From Agromyces cerinus subsp. cerinus (GTDB taxonomy: Bacteria; Actinomycetota; Actinomycetes; Actinomycetales; Microbacteriaceae), in assembly GCF_900142065.1 (NCBI RefSeq), contig NZ_FSRJ01000002.1, positions 806,001-870,000 on the forward strand: 64,000 nt of DNA, in the 5' to 3' direction. The notes under the pieces are model-generated. The model had not been told where the DNA came from. It searched no databases and saw only the letters and a list, made by a program, of their open reading frames with translations. Shown in pieces: positions 39,131 to 48,635 of this stretch (positions are counted from its first letter, which is position 1; every line of letters starts with the position of its first letter). A program made the translations under genes and the position numbers.

Positions 39131-41599
39131 ATGACGCTGATCCTCGACCCCGACGACCCGGCCGGCTGGCGCGAGGCGCCCCCCGCCATCGATGCGGGCA
39201 CCACCGGCTCCCGACTGACCGACGGCCTGAACCCCGAGCAGCGCGAGGCGGTCGAGTACCGCGGCCCCGCGCTCCTCATCGTCGCCGGTGCGGGGTCGGG
39301 CAAGACGCGCGTGCTCACGCACCGCATCGCGAGCCTCATCGAGAGCCGCGAGGCGTGGCCGAGCCAGATCCTCGCGATCACCTTCACCAACAAGGCCGCC
39401 GCCGAGATGCGCGAGCGCGTCCAGGCGCTCCTCGGCGAGAGCGCGTCGGGCATGTGGATCTCGACGTTCCACTCGGCGTGCGTGCGCATCCTGCGCCGTG
39501 AGGCCGAGTCGATCGGGCTGTCGTCGACCTTCACGATCTACGACTCGGCCGACCAGCGCACGATCCTCAAGCGCATCATCAAAGAGCTCGACGCCGACAC
39601 GATGGGCTTCACGCCCGCGAGCGCGCAGGCCAAGATCTCGAAGCTGAAGAACGAGCTCGCCGATGTCGAGACGCACGCGCGCAACGCCAACATGAACGAC
39701 CCGCAAGAGGTCATGTTCCTCGAGATCTTCCGCCAGTACACGCGGCGGCTGCGGGCGGCGAGCGCGCTCGACTTCGACGACCTCATCGCCGAGACGGTCT
39801 ACCTCTTCCGAGCCTTCCCGAAGGTCGCCGCGCTCTACCAGCGGCGCTTCCGGCACATCCTCGTCGACGAGTACCAAGACACGAACCACGCCCAGTACTC
39901 GCTCATCCACGAGCTGACCCGGCCGGTGCCGCGCGAGATCGTCGACGAGCTCGACGCGCACGGCATCCTCGTCCGCGGCATGACCGACGGCTCGGGGGCG
40001 ATCCCGGGCGCGAGTCTCACGGTGGTCGGCGACTCCGACCAGTCGATCTACGCGTTCCGCGGAGCCGACATCCGCAACATCTCCGAGTTCGAGCGGGACT
40101 TCCCAGGAGCGAAGGTCGTGCTCCTCGAGCAGAACTACCGCTCGACGCAGAACATCCTCTCCGCGGCGAACGCGGTCATCTCGAACAACTTCGACCGTAA
40201 AGAGAAGAAACTCTGGACGGCCGACGGCGATGGCGACAAGATCGTCGGCTACACCGGGTACACGGCGCACGACGAGGCGCAGTTCATCGCCGACGAGATC
40301 GAGTCCCTGCACCGTGCCGGCGTCGCCTACCGCGACATCGCCGTCTTCTACCGCACCAACGCGCAGACCCGCGCGCTGGAGGAGATCTTCGTGCGCTCGG
40401 CGCTGCCGTACCGCGTCGTCGGCGGCACGAAGTTCTACGAGCGCGCCGAGATCAAGGACGCGATGGCCTACCTCATCGCGGTCGCGAACCCCGTCGACGA
40501 GCTCGCGCTCCGGCGCATCCTGAACACGCCGAAGCGCGGCATCGGCCCGGCGACCGAGACGGCGCTCGCCTCGTTCGCCGAGCAGAACGAGCTCAGCTTC
40601 CGGCAGGCGATGCGCGCGGCCGACGGGCTCGGGCTCGGACCGAAGGTGACCGGCGCGATCTCGGCGCTCGCGAACGTGCTCGACGAGGCCGCGGCGATGC
40701 TCGTGCCCTCGGCCGAGGGGCTCGAGGCCGGCACGAACGCCGGTGCGGCGAAGGTCTCCGACGTGCTGGTGTTCCTCGTGGAGCGGTCGGGCCTGCTCGA
40801 CGCGCTGCGCAACAGCCGCGACCCGCAAGACGAGACCCGAGCAGAGAACGTCGAAGAGCTCGTCGCGCAGACCCGCGACTTCGATCGCGAGAACCCCGGC
40901 GCCACGCTCGTCGACTTCCTCACCCAGGTCTCGCTCGTGGCGGCGGCCGACGAGCTCGACGACGCATCCGGCACCGTCTCGCTGATGACGCTGCACACGG
41001 CCAAGGGGCTCGAGTACCACGCCGTCTTCCTCACCGGCATCGAAGAGGGCCTCCTGCCCCACCAGATGTCGGCCTCCGAACCGGGCGGCCCGGCCGAAGA
41101 ACGACGACTCTTCTACGTGGGCATCACCCGTGCCCGCAAGCGTCTCTACCTCTCGCTCGCGATGAGCCGGGCGCAGTTCGGCGAGGTCGCGGTGGCGATG
41201 CCGTCGCGCTACCTGCAGGAGATCCCCGAGGGACTCATCGACTGGCGTCAGTCGCCGGGCATGGCGACCTCCCGCGGCGGCACCCAGCCGCGCGCCCTGA
41301 ACGCGCGTCGCGGTGAACCTGGCGGTGCCTGGGGCACACGCGACCGCGACCTCGAGCGGTTCAGCGTCACCCGGTCCGACAAGCCGAAGACCGAGTGGGC
41401 CAACCGGGTCACCGGCACGGTGCGCGACAACGGCGACCTCACGCTGGCGCCCGGCGATCGCATCCGCCACACCGACTTCGGCGAGGGCAAGGTCACCCAG
41501 GTCACGGGCGAGGGCACGAAGCGCATCGCCCACGTCAGCTTCGACACCGCGGGCCAGAAGAAGCTCCTCATCAAGATCGCGCCCATCGAGAAGCTCTGA
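39131..41599 (+). CDS. pcrA: ATP-dependent DNA helicase UvrD/PcrA
   Basis: PcrA is an SF1 3'-5' helicase in nucleotide-excision repair, replication restart and transcription-coupled repair. The 822-residue protein has Q-motif L-N-P-E-Q-R-E-A, Walker A A-G-A-G-S-G-K-T near 52-59, motif II D-E-Y-Q-D-T-N, and motif IV-VI features including H-T-A-K-G-L-E and V-G-I-T-R-A-R-K. The last 50 residues (L-A-P-G-D-R-I-R-H-T-D-F-G-E-G) are the Tudor-like domain known to bind RNA polymerase. FUSC and Nudix genes follow on the same strand. Confidence 0.97.
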   Translation: MTLILDPDDPAGWREAPPAIDAGTTGSRLTDGLNPEQREAVEYRGPALLIVAGAGSGKTRVLTHRIASLIESREAWPSQILAITFTNKAAAEMRERVQALLGESASGMWISTFHSACVRILRREAESIGLSSTFTIYDSADQRTILKRIIKELDADTMGFTPASAQAKISKLKNELADVETHARNANMNDPQEVMFLEIFRQYTRRLRAASALDFDDLIAETVYLFRAFPKVAALYQRRFRHILVDEYQDTNHAQYSLIHELTRPVPREIVDELDAHGILVRGMTDGSGAIPGASLTVVGDSDQSIYAFRGADIRNISEFERDFPGAKVVLLEQNYRSTQNILSAANAVISNNFDRKEKKLWTADGDGDKIVGYTGYTAHDEAQFIADEIESLHRAGVAYRDIAVFYRTNAQTRALEEIFVRSALPYRVVGGTKFYERAEIKDAMAYLIAVANPVDELALRRILNTPKRGIGPATETALASFAEQNELSFRQAMRAADGLGLGPKVTGAISALANVLDEAAAMLVPSAEGLEAGTNAGAAKVSDVLVFLVERSGLLDALRNSRDPQDETRAENVEELVAQTRDFDRENPGATLVDFLTQVSLVAAADELDDASGTVSLMTLHTAKGLEYHAVFLTGIEEGLLPHQMSASEPGGPAEERRLFYVGITRARKRLYLSLAMSRAQFGEVAVAMPSRYLQEIPEGLIDWRQSPGMATSRGGTQPRALNARRGEPGGAWGTRDRDLERFSVTRSDKPKTEWANRVTGTVRDNGDLTLAPGDRIRHTDFGEGKVTQVTGEGTKRIAHVSFDTAGQKKLLIKIAPIEKL

Positions 41600-41601
41600 C
41601 G

Positions 41602-42717
41602 ATGGCCGATCCGGCGAGCGCCCCGCGACCGGAGGGGCTCATGGCGCGTCTCCGCTCGCTGCGGGCCCTCGACCTCGAGGTCGCGCTGCGAGCGGCGCTC
41701 GCCGCCGTGGTGCCGCTCATGGTGCTCGTCGCGCTCGATCGCATCGATCTCGCGGCGTATGCGGCGTTCGGCGGCATGACGGCGATCTTCGGTCGCAGCG
41801 AGCCCTATCGCACGCGACTGCGCACGGTCACCGCGGCCGGCGCGGTGCAGCTCGGTTCGATCGGCGCCGGCATCCTGCTCTCGGCCGCGCAGGCGCCGCT
41901 GATCGTCGAAGCGGGCGTGCTGGCGGTCGTGATCGCGATCGTGATCCTCGTCTACAACACGCTCGGCGTGACGCCCTCGGGTCCGCTCTTCGCGGTCTTC
42001 GCGGTGCTCGTGTGCGCGGCCCAGCCCGTCGGCGACGGCAGCGGATGGCTCCGCTGGGGCGTCGCAGCGGCGGCCGCCGCGTTCGCGTGGCTGCTCGCCA
42101 TGTCGGGATGGCTCCTCCGGCGTGCCGCGCGCACCCGCGAGGAGGCGATCTTCAAGGCCCTGCCGCGGCGGGTGCCGGTTCGGGCGCGCGCCTACGCCGA
42201 CCCCAGGGTCTGGCTGAACGTCGTGCAGAACGTGCTCGCGGCGCTCGCCGCCGGGGGAGTCGCCATCGCGCTCGGCATCGGCCACCCGTACTGGGCGGTG
42301 GTCAGCGCGGTCGCCGTGATCCCGCCGGCACGGGCCGCGCACACCGTGCAGCGCGCCTGGCACCGGGTGATCGGCACGGCCGTCGGCGTGGGCGTGACCG
42401 CGCTCGTGCTGTGGCCCGAGCCGCCGATCCCGGTGCTCATCGCCGTGATCGCCCTGTGCCAGTTCGGGGCCGAGATCCTCGTCGGCCGCCACTACGGCGC
42501 GGCGCTCGTCTTCGTGACCCCGCTCGCCCTCACGGTCGCGCACCTCGCCGCCCCGACGCCGCTGCCGGTGCTGCTCGGCGACCGGCTGGTCGAGACCGTC
42601 GTCGGCGCCGTGCTCGGCGTCGCGGCGGTGCTCCTCGCGCGGCGCTTCGTCGAGCACGTGCCGATGCCGCCGCCCACCGCCGCCACGCCGAGCATCAGAC
42701 CGAAGGAGCGACCATGA
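41602..42717 (+). CDS. FUSC family membrane protein
   Basis: This is a fusaric-acid-resistance-like integral membrane protein of unknown substrate. The 371-residue product has two blocks of hydrophobic helices (residues about 25-150 and 210-350). The second contains H-P-Y-W-A-V-V-S-A-V-A-V-I-P-P and H-R-V-I-G-T-A-V-G-V-G, the typical FUSC_2 signature. ATG 41602 is 2 nt after the pcrA stop. Its own stop overlaps the Nudix ATG, so the three genes are likely co-transcribed. Confidence 0.88.
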   Translation: MADPASAPRPEGLMARLRSLRALDLEVALRAALAAVVPLMVLVALDRIDLAAYAAFGGMTAIFGRSEPYRTRLRTVTAAGAVQLGSIGAGILLSAAQAPLIVEAGVLAVVIAIVILVYNTLGVTPSGPLFAVFAVLVCAAQPVGDGSGWLRWGVAAAAAAFAWLLAMSGWLLRRAARTREEAIFKALPRRVPVRARAYADPRVWLNVVQNVLAALAAGGVAIALGIGHPYWAVVSAVAVIPPARAAHTVQRAWHRVIGTAVGVGVTALVLWPEPPIPVLIAVIALCQFGAEILVGRHYGAALVFVTPLALTVAHLAAPTPLPVLLGDRLVETVVGAVLGVAAVLLARRFVEHVPMPPPTAATPSIRPKERP

Positions 42718-43256
42718 CCTGGCCCACGCGCGAACGGCGCACCGTGTACGAGAACCGATGGATCACCGTCACCGAAGACGACATCGTCCGGCCCGACGGC
42801 ACCGAAGGCATCTACGGGGTCGTCGAGCTCCGCAACGACGCCGTGTTCGTCGTCGCCATGACCGACGACGACGAGGTGCTGCTCGTGACGATCGACCGGC
42901 ACACCGTCGGCTCGTCGATCGAGGTGCCCGCGGGCGGCACCGACGGTGAGGAGCCGATCGTCGCCGCGCGCCGGGAACTGCTCGAGGAGACGGGCCACGA
43001 GGCGGCGGAGTGGCGCGAGATCGGGCGGATGACCGCACTCAACGGCATCTGCCGTGCCGCGGAGACCGTGTACCTCGCGACCGGCGCGCGGCGCGTGGCA
43101 TCCGTCGCCGGGTCGCAGGCCGAGGAGGGCATCAGCGCCGTGCAGGCGGTGCCGTTCACCGAGGCCGTCCGCATGGTGTCGGCCGGCGAGATCACCGACG
43201 GCGAGACGATCGCCGCACTCTTCTACGCCGCCGCCGAGCTCGGCCGCATCGGCTGA
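42714..43256 (+). CDS. Nudix hydrolase (ADP-ribose pyrophosphatase-like)
   Basis: Nudix enzymes cleave nucleoside diphosphates linked to another moiety. The 180-residue protein contains a complete Nudix box G-x5-E-x7-R-E-L-x-E-E-T-G (near residues 77-97). Its N-terminal layout (T-V-Y-E-N-R-W-I-T-V and V-V-E-L-R-N-D-A-V) and the position of the box resemble ADP-ribose pyrophosphatases. The substrate is not certain. The ATG at 42714 overlaps the FUSC stop (ATGA) and has a GGAG site. Confidence 0.92.
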   Translation: MTWPTRERRTVYENRWITVTEDDIVRPDGTEGIYGVVELRNDAVFVVAMTDDDEVLLVTIDRHTVGSSIEVPAGGTDGEEPIVAARRELLEETGHEAAEWREIGRMTALNGICRAAETVYLATGARRVASVAGSQAEEGISAVQAVPFTEAVRMVSAGEITDGETIAALFYAAAELGRIG

Positions 43257-43325
43257 TCGCGGGCCGTCGACTCGCGCCGATCGACGTGATCGTCGTGCTG
43301 CGCGAGCGAAGCCGCGTCGCCGTCG

Positions 43326-44045
43326 CTACACGGCCACCCCGAGCAGGCCGCCGATCGCCCACGTCACGACGAGGGCGAGTCCACCGCCGATCGTGACGCG
43401 CAGGATCGCGCGGGGCTTCGGGCTCCCGCCGATCCAAGCGCTCAACCAGCCGGTGATGGCGAGCGCCACGATGACCGCGACGAACGTGGTGGCGATGCGC
43501 CACTCGGGCGGCGGCAGCAGGATCGCGAGCATCGGCAGCACCGCTCCCGCCAGGAATGCGAGGGCGGATGCCCCGGCCGCATGCCACGGGCTCGCGACGT
43601 CGTCCTGGTTGATGTGCAACTCGGTCTCGAGGTGCGCGGCGAGCGCGTCGTGCGCGGTGAGCTCGCGTGCCACGGCCTCGGCCGTCTCATGGGTGAGACC
43701 CTTCGCTCGGTAGAGCCCCGCCAGCTCGGCGAGCTCCTGCTGGGGCATGGTCTCGAGCTCCCAGCGCTCCTTCGCGATGAGCGCGCGCTCGGTGTCGCGC
43801 TGGCTCGACACCGACACGTACTCGCCGAGCCCCATCGAGATCGCGCCTGCGACCACCGCGGCGACGCCCGCGATGAGGATCGGGCCGACGTCGTTGGCTG
43901 CGGCGGCGACGCCCACCACGAGCGCGGCGACCGAGACGATGCCGTCGTTCGCGCCGAGCACCCCCGCCCGCAGCCAGTTGAGCTTCGCGTGCACCGACAC
44001 CTCGTGGGGATCGGCGCGGTGGATCGGTTCGCCCAGGTCCGTCAT
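43326..44045 (-). CDS. VIT1/CCC1 family iron/manganese transporter
   Basis: Members move Fe2+ or Mn2+ out of the cytoplasm. The 239-residue protein has H-A-K-L-N-W-L-R-A-G-V-L-G-A-N-D-G-I-V-S at residues about 19-38, the family signature, and S-M-G-L-G-E-Y-V-S-V-S-S-Q in the second helix region. A Glu-rich cytosolic metal-binding segment (residues about 90-145) and three C-terminal helices follow. ATG 44045 (M-T-D-L-G-E-P) is chosen; further upstream frame is not conserved-looking. It is divergent from sucC. Confidence 0.92.
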   Translation of the reverse strand: MTDLGEPIHRADPHEVSVHAKLNWLRAGVLGANDGIVSVAALVVGVAAAANDVGPILIAGVAAVVAGAISMGLGEYVSVSSQRDTERALIAKERWELETMPQQELAELAGLYRAKGLTHETAEAVARELTAHDALAAHLETELHINQDDVASPWHAAGASALAFLAGAVLPMLAILLPPPEWRIATTFVAVIVALAITGWLSAWIGGSPKPRAILRVTIGGGLALVVTWAIGGLLGVAV

Positions 44046-44209
44046 GGCGCCAGTCTCGCACTCGGGCCGAGACGGAACCAGCTTGGTGAGCCTGTCCTCA
44101 CCGCAGTGGGTCCTCCCCGTGTGCGCTCGGCGCCCAGGGGCATCCGTCGCCGTCGGGCCCGGTTCGGTCGCGCGGAACGGGAGGAGTAGCATGGAACTTG
44201 GCCCTACTT

Positions 44210-44225
44210 ATCTTGACGTCGAGAT
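44210..44225. promoter_or_regulatory. Near-palindrome upstream of sucC
   Basis: ATCTTGACGTCGAGAT is self-complementary in 14 of 16 positions. It lies in the AT-richer core of the 253-bp VIT-sucC gap, 73 bp before the sucC GTG, close to possible -10 boxes (TAGCAT 44187-44192, TACTTA 44205-44210). It may be a binding site for a regulator of TCA-cycle genes. The rest of the gap shows no further gene. Confidence 0.5.
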
Positions 44226-44298
44226 TCTTCGGCGGGTCGGGCCGACACCCACCAGCCCCTGTGCGCTCTCGCGCGTGCGGATCGATTGGAAGTAGAGC

Positions 44299-45465
44299 GT
44301 GGATCTTTACGAGTACCAGGCCAGAGACCTGTTCGAGCAGTACGGGGTCCCCGTGCTCCCGGGCATCGTCGCCGACACCGCCGATGAGGTGCGCGCAGCC
44401 GCCGAGAAGCTCGGCGGCGTCGTGGTCGTCAAGGCCCAGGTGAAGACGGGCGGCCGCGGCAAGGCCGGCGGCGTCAAGGTCGCGAAGAACCCCGACGAGG
44501 CGTACGAGGCCGCGCAGGCGATCCTCGGACTGGACATCAAGGGCCACGTCGTCAAGCGCGTCATGGTCGCCGGCGGCGCACGCATCGCACAGGAGTTCTA
44601 CTTCTCGGTGCTGCTCGACCGGGCCAACCGCTCCTACCTCTCGCTCACGAGCGTCGAGGGCGGCATGGAGATCGAGCAGCTCGCGGTCGAGAAGCCCGAA
44701 GCGCTCGCGCGCATCGAGGTCGACCCGATCGCCGGCATCGACGCCGCGAAGGCCCGTGAGATCGCGGTCGCCGCGAACTTCCCGGCCGAGCTCGTCGACA
44801 AGGTCGCCGACGTCTTCGTGAAGCTCTACGAGGTCTACAAGGGCGAAGACGCGACGCTCGTCGAGGTCAACCCGCTGATCCTCGACGAAGACGGCAACGT
44901 CATCGCCCTCGACGGCAAGGTCACGCTCGACGAGAACGCCGAGTTCCGCCACGCGAACCACGCCCTCCTCGAAGACAAGGCAGCCGCAGACCCGCTCGAG
45001 GCCGCCGCGAAGGAGCTCGACCTCAACTACGTCAAGCTCGACGGCCAGGTCGGCATCATCGGCAACGGCGCGGGCCTCGTCATGTCGACGCTCGACGTGG
45101 TCGCCTACGCAGGCGAGAACCACGGCGGCGTCAAGCCCGCCAACTTCCTCGACATCGGCGGCGGAGCCTCCGCAGAGGTCATGGCCAACGGCCTCGGCAT
45201 CATCCTCGGCGACCCGCAGGTCAAGAGCGTGTTCGTGAACGTCTTCGGCGGCATCACGGCGTGCGACCAGGTCGCCAAGGGCATCGTGGGCGCGCTCGCC
45301 GAGCTCGGCTCGGCCGCGAACAAGCCCCTCGTCGTGCGCCTCGACGGCAACAACGTCGACGAGGGCCGCCGCATCCTCGCGGAGGCCGCGCACCCGCTCG
45401 TGACCCTCGCCGAGAACATGGACCAGGGCGCCGACAAGGCCGCCGAGCTGGCGAACGCCGCGTAA
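44299..45465 (+). CDS. sucC: Succinate-CoA ligase (ADP-forming) subunit beta
   Basis: With SucD this TCA-cycle enzyme converts succinyl-CoA to succinate with substrate-level phosphorylation. The 388-residue protein starts [12 protein letters not shown] with an ATP-grasp domain ([18 protein letters not shown]) and has V-E-V-N-P-L. The C-terminal [13 protein letters not shown] is also typical. The GTG at 44299 is followed after 16 nt by sucD. Confidence 0.98.
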   Translation: MDLYEYQARDLFEQYGVPVLPGIVADTADEVRAAAEKLGGVVVVKAQVKTGGRGKAGGVKVAKNPDEAYEAAQAILGLDIKGHVVKRVMVAGGARIAQEFYFSVLLDRANRSYLSLTSVEGGMEIEQLAVEKPEALARIEVDPIAGIDAAKAREIAVAANFPAELVDKVADVFVKLYEVYKGEDATLVEVNPLILDEDGNVIALDGKVTLDENAEFRHANHALLEDKAAADPLEAAAKELDLNYVKLDGQVGIIGNGAGLVMSTLDVVAYAGENHGGVKPANFLDIGGGASAEVMANGLGIILGDPQVKSVFVNVFGGITACDQVAKGIVGALAELGSAANKPLVVRLDGNNVDEGRRILAEAAHPLVTLAENMDQGADKAAELANAA

Positions 45466-45469
45466 GTAA

Positions 45470-46384
<915 letters not shown>

Positions 46385-46395
46385 CCGCGAACGAG

Positions 46396-46426
46396 AGGGC
46401 CCCGTCGGCGATGCCGGCGGGGCCCT
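46396..46426 (+). terminator. sucCD terminator
   Basis: A 14-bp stem beginning AGGGCCCCG, with one T-G wobble, closes on GAT and is followed by TT. It starts 12 nt after the sucD stop. Confidence 0.85.
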
Positions 46427-46524
46427 TCGTCATTCGTTCAGTCGCCTTCCGATCATGGCGCGGGGCGGCGACCGCCTGCACGCCGGTCGTTCCGCGAGGC
46501 AGGGCTCCGTGACAGAGTGGAAGC

Positions 46525-47052
46525 ATGAGCGAGCAGCAGTCACCCGCGAAGGGGATGAGCCAGGCCCACCGGATCGTGCGGGCCACCTTCGTCACCGAGG
46601 AATCCGTCTACGGTGTACTGCTCGTCTCCGGCATGATCGTCGCCTCCGGCGGACACGGCGAGAGCTCCTGGCGCGTGTTCTGGAGCGTCGCGATCACCGT
46701 CCTGGTCTTCTGGGCCGCGCACGTGTACGCGGGCACCGTCGCCCACCACGGCCTCGACAACGACCGGGTCGTCGGCCTGCGGGAGTCGTTCGGGATCGCC
46801 CTGGGGCGCTCGCGCGGGCTCCTGCTCTCCTCGGCGATCCCGCTCTTCATCCTGCTGCTCGGCGCGACCCGGGCGATTCCCGACCCCGTCGCCATCTGGG
46901 CGGCCCTCTGGGCGGGTGTGGTCGTGCTCGCGGTGCTCGGCTTCATCGCGTTCCACCGGCGGGGTGCGCCGTGGCTGGTGCAGGTGCTCGGGTCGCTCAT
47001 CACCGCCGGGTTCGGCATCGCGCTGATCGTGCTGAAGGCCGTCATCCACTGA
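46525..47052 (+). CDS. Conserved integral membrane protein of unknown function
   Basis: I do not recognise a family. The 175-residue protein has a short polar N-terminus and about five hydrophobic helices, including V-Y-G-V-L-L-V-S-G-M-I-V-A-S, V-A-I-T-V-L-V-F-W-A-A-H-V-Y-A-G, and a last one near residues 148-172. The H-V-Y-A-G-T-V-A-H-H segment after helix 2 is histidine-rich. CAGAGT ends 6 nt before the ATG, a weak leaderless-type -10. It sits in the conserved interval between sucCD and perM. Confidence 0.7.
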   Translation: MSEQQSPAKGMSQAHRIVRATFVTEESVYGVLLVSGMIVASGGHGESSWRVFWSVAITVLVFWAAHVYAGTVAHHGLDNDRVVGLRESFGIALGRSRGLLLSSAIPLFILLLGATRAIPDPVAIWAALWAGVVVLAVLGFIAFHRRGAPWLVQVLGSLITAGFGIALIVLKAVIH

Positions 47053-47134
47053 GTCGGGCGACACGGCGCCTTCACACGGATGAGAGGATGCGGGCGCGGA
47101 CGAGCGAGCGCTAGGGTCGTGGCAGGGGTGCCTG

Positions 47135-48604
47135 ATGGCCGACACTGGTGGCAATGAACTCGAGGCGCGCATCGCCGCGCTCGAATCCGAGAACGCAGCG
47201 CTTCGCGCGGGCCTCGAGCAGGGCGTTGCGGATGCCGCGGCATCCGCTGCGCCGAAGGCCAAGCGCCACTGGGGCCGGAGCCTCACAGCCGGCGTGCTCA
47301 TCGTCGTCGGCCTCCTGCTCGCGCCCGTCGCCGTGATCACCGCGTGGGCCCGCCTCGAACTGGCCGACACGAACCGTTTCGTGGCGACCTTCGCCCCGAT
47401 CGCCGAAGACCCTGCGGTGCAGGCATACATCGGCGACGAGGTGACGGCCGCGATCGAGGAGCAGGTCGACATCCCGGCGCTGACCTCCGACGTGTTCGAC
47501 GGCATCCGCTCGCTCGGTCTGCCGCCGAAGGCCGACACGGCGTTGGGACTCCTCGAAGGGCCCGCGACCCAGGGCATCCAGTCGCTCGTCTCCGACGTCG
47601 TCGACCGACTGGTCACGTCCGAGGCCTTCGCCGACATCTGGGCGAACACCCTGCGCATCACGCACACGCAATTCGTGGCGGCCATGCAGGGCGACCCCGA
47701 TGCCGCGCTCGCCGTCGGCAGCGACGGCACGATCTCGGTGCAGCTCGGGCCCATCGTGGAGTCCGTGAAGCAGCGGCTCATCGACCAGGGCGTCGGGTTC
47801 GCCGAAGCGATCCCGGCGGTGGATCGGAGCGTGGTCATCGCGCAGGACGACGCGTTCGCGCTCATCCGCACCCTCTACGCGGTCGCCGTCGGCGTGGGCA
47901 CGTGGCTGCCGTGGATCATGCTCGCGTTCCTCGTCGTCGGCGTCGTCGTGGCCCGCAACCGCGTGCGGGCGCTCGTCTGGACGGCCGGCGGATTCGCGCT
48001 CTCCATGGCGATCCTCGCGAGCGGCGTCGGCATCGGCCGCTGGTACTTCGTCAGCGCCGTGGCATCGATCATGCCGGCGAACGCCGCAGAGGCGATCTAC
48101 TCCGGACTCATCGAGATCATGATGTCGACGGTCGTGGCGCTGCTCGTGCTCGGCGTGCTCGTCGCCGTCGTGGCGTGGTTCTCCGGACCGTGGCGACCCG
48201 CCCGCGCGCTGCGCGGATTCGCCGAGTCGGGGTTCTCGGCCCTGCGCGCCGCTGCGGCCCGGCATGGCGTCACGACCGGCCGCTTCGGCATCTGGCTCGA
48301 TCGCTGGCGGGTCATCGCCTACATCGCGATCGCGGTCATCGCCTCGGTCGTCGTGCTGTTCTCGCGCCCGGTGTCAGCGGGCTTCGTGATCGGGACGGTG
48401 CTGCTCGCGCTGCTGGCGCTCCTCATCGTCGAGCTCCTCCGGCGACCGGAAGCCGAGGTCGAGGCCGAGGCCGCCGCCGCCGAGTCGGCGGTGGAGGTCG
48501 ACGAGTCGGTGCTCGTCGTCGTCGGTCCCGACGGCGAGGCGGTCGTCGACGAGATCGATGTCGAAGTGCCCCGTGCTCCCGACTCCGCACGTCCTGCCGA
48601 CTGA
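47135..48604 (+). CDS. Large membrane protein with N-terminal coiled coil, unknown function
   Basis: The 489-residue protein begins with a short coiled coil (E-L-E-A-R-I-A-A-L-E-S-E-N-A-A-L-R-A) and then a helix at about 50-72. A roughly 180-residue probably extracytoplasmic domain (R-L-E-L-A-D-T-N-R-F-V and later helices) follows. Five further hydrophobic helices lie at about 245-270, 278-300, 325-350, 390-410 and 412-430, with an acidic cytoplasmic tail. The A-x-x-x-L-A-D-T-x-x-F/Y-V-x-T pattern occurs in actinobacterial proteins of unknown function. A TAGGGT box at 47112-47117 precedes the ATG by 17 nt. It is followed by perM, as in the wider actinobacterial sucCD-perM-purNH region. Confidence 0.75.
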   Translation: MADTGGNELEARIAALESENAALRAGLEQGVADAAASAAPKAKRHWGRSLTAGVLIVVGLLLAPVAVITAWARLELADTNRFVATFAPIAEDPAVQAYIGDEVTAAIEEQVDIPALTSDVFDGIRSLGLPPKADTALGLLEGPATQGIQSLVSDVVDRLVTSEAFADIWANTLRITHTQFVAAMQGDPDAALAVGSDGTISVQLGPIVESVKQRLIDQGVGFAEAIPAVDRSVVIAQDDAFALIRTLYAVAVGVGTWLPWIMLAFLVVGVVVARNRVRALVWTAGGFALSMAILASGVGIGRWYFVSAVASIMPANAAEAIYSGLIEIMMSTVVALLVLGVLVAVVAWFSGPWRPARALRGFAESGFSALRAAAARHGVTTGRFGIWLDRWRVIAYIAIAVIASVVVLFSRPVSAGFVIGTVLLALLALLIVELLRRPEAEVEAEAAAAESAVEVDESVLVVVGPDGEAVVDEIDVEVPRAPDSARPAD

Positions 48605-48635
48605 GCGGCGTCGGGCGGGGTAGGCTCCCGGTGGA

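Noticed and set aside
38978..41533. Very long minus-strand open frame extending the MFS gene upstream across pcrA
   Set aside because: It is antisense to the unambiguous pcrA gene and has the Arg/Asp/Gly-rich composition of a GC-rich shadow frame. The MFS protein has a clean start at 38977.
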